From: Flavobacteriales bacterium UBA2619
GTDB taxonomy: Bacteria; Bacteroidota; Bacteroidia; Flavobacteriales_D; Sanyastnellaceae
Length of the DNA: 16,887 bases
NCBI GenBank assembly: GCA_002339135.1
Contig: DDJR01000103.1
Coordinates: 1-16,887 of the forward strand
Direction of reading: 5' to 3'
In this document: positions 16,501 to 16,887 of the stretch, piece by piece
How positions within the stretch are numbered: the stretch's first letter is position 1
Layout of the letters: every line of letters begins with the position of its first letter
Made by a program: the position numbers and the translations under genes
Notes under the pieces: generated by a model
The model's database searches: none
The model's input: only the letters and a program-made list of their open reading frames with translations
Told to the model about the DNA's origin: nothing

Positions 16501-16531
16501 TTGACACTTTTCGAGGAGCCTTCGCTTAAAA

Positions 16532-16545
16532 ATATCTGCAGATAT
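16532..16545. promoter_or_regulatory. 14-bp perfect palindrome upstream of recA
   Basis: The sequence atatctgcagatat is its own reverse complement with no mismatches. It lies 32 bp after the bcp stop and about 90 bp before the recA ATG. It lacks a T-tract directly after it and has no loop, so it is not a normal intrinsic terminator. An operator for a dimeric regulator is possible. No regulator is identified. Confidence 0.4.
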
Positions 16546-16581
16546 AAACTTTTGACCGACGAATAAAAAAAGTACTTCCCA

Positions 16582-16598
16582 ACGTAAATTCATTACGT
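16582..16598. promoter_or_regulatory. inverted repeat ACGTAA-N5-TTACGT upstream of recA
   Basis: Two perfect 6-bp half-sites separated by five bases, centred about 45 bp before the recA start, in the zone where a promoter or operator would be expected. The 17-bp length and spacing suit a dimeric DNA-binding protein, such as a LexA-type or other stress regulator. I do not recognise it as an established SOS box. The evidence is symmetry and position only. Confidence 0.4.
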
Positions 16599-16634
16599 AC
16601 CACTATATATACCTTCGCTTTAAAACCTAACAAC

Positions 16635-16887
16635 ATGGCTTCAGAACAAGCACAAAAATTAAAAGCGCTCCAGTTAACGCTAGACCGTCTCGACAAAACT
16701 TATGGAAAGGGAATCGTAATGAAACTTGGCGATGAGCCAGTGGAGAAGATCGACGTAATTCCATCGGGATCTCTGACTCTTGATATTGCTCTTGGCATAC
16801 AAGGTTACCCTAAAGGTAGAGTCGTAGAAATATACGGCCCTGAATCTTCGGGAAAAACAACCCTAGCTTTACAAGTTTTAGCTGAAG
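16635..16887 (+). CDS. recA: recombinase RecA (3' end outside window)
   Basis: The frame from ATG 16635 encodes 84 complete residues before the right edge. It begins MASEQAQKLKALQLTL, followed by DRLDKTYGKGIVMKLGD, PSGSLTLDIALGIQGYPKGR and the Walker A motif GPESSGKT at 68-75, all diagnostic of RecA. RecA forms filaments on single-stranded DNA for strand exchange and SOS signalling. Only the N-terminal helix and the start of the ATPase core are visible, so the L1/L2 loops and C-terminus cannot be judged. The leader of 134 bp carries two inverted repeats but no clear TAnnTTTG element; TACCTTCG at 16610-16617 is one base off that pattern. Confidence 0.97.
   Translation, partial: MASEQAQKLKALQLTLDRLDKTYGKGIVMKLGDEPVEKIDVIPSGSLTLDIALGIQGYPKGRVVEIYGPESSGKTTLALQVLAE

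Noticed and set aside
16508..16531. Terminator after bcp (CGAGG-AG-CCTTCG)
   Set aside because: The stem would need a bulge and a two-base loop, and no U-tract follows. It is not a credible intrinsic terminator.

Overview
The window looks like a chromosomal segment from a member of the Bacteroidota, most likely a marine-type Flavobacteriales bacterium. The evidence is the gene content: a DUF5916 outer-membrane-type protein, a Bacteroidota-style M23 peptidase with a long beta-rich tail, zapA directly followed by rny, a serC-serA-DUF1015 cluster, and a secreted protein whose C-terminus resembles a type IX secretion sorting domain. The leaders are AT-rich, Shine-Dalgarno sequences are weak or absent, and one candidate promoter fits the Bacteroidota TTG / TAnnTTTG pattern. 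Genus-level placement cannot be made from what is visible.

Layout. (1) 1-2327, plus strand: DUF5916/CBM9-like protein whose start lies just left of the window. (2) 2338-4020, minus strand: M23 (LytM-type) cell-wall peptidase, convergent with (1). (3) 4114-8445, plus strand: a tight run made of a small coiled-coil protein, ZapA, RNase Y, a polysaccharide flippase and a glutathione-peroxidase-family protein. (4) 8488-12443, plus strand: serC, serA, a DUF1015 gene and yggS, followed at once by a secreted beta-propeller protein (12450-13535). (5) 13510-15981, minus strand: priA, whose 3' end overlaps the propeller gene by 26 bp. (6) 16024-16500, plus strand: bcp peroxiredoxin. (7) 16635 to the right edge: the first 84 codons of recA.

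How the genes work together. The coiled-coil gene, zapA and the M23 peptidase point to cell division and envelope growth. RNase Y is membrane-anchored RNA turnover. SerC and SerA carry out two consecutive steps of phosphorylated serine biosynthesis, with PLP-homeostasis YggS and the uncharacterised DUF1015 protein in the same operon. The Gpx-like protein and Bcp are thiol peroxidases. PriA and RecA handle replication restart and recombination. I found no tRNA, rRNA, CRISPR array, insertion sequence, phage gene or toxin-antitoxin module, and no gene-free stretch longer than about 135 bases.

This is mostly ordinary conserved chromosome, and I do not see a clearly new multi-gene system. The best leads are the DUF1015 gene inside the serine operon, the small coiled-coil partner upstream of zapA, a 10-C homopolymer in the DUF5916 gene, and two inverted repeats upstream of recA.
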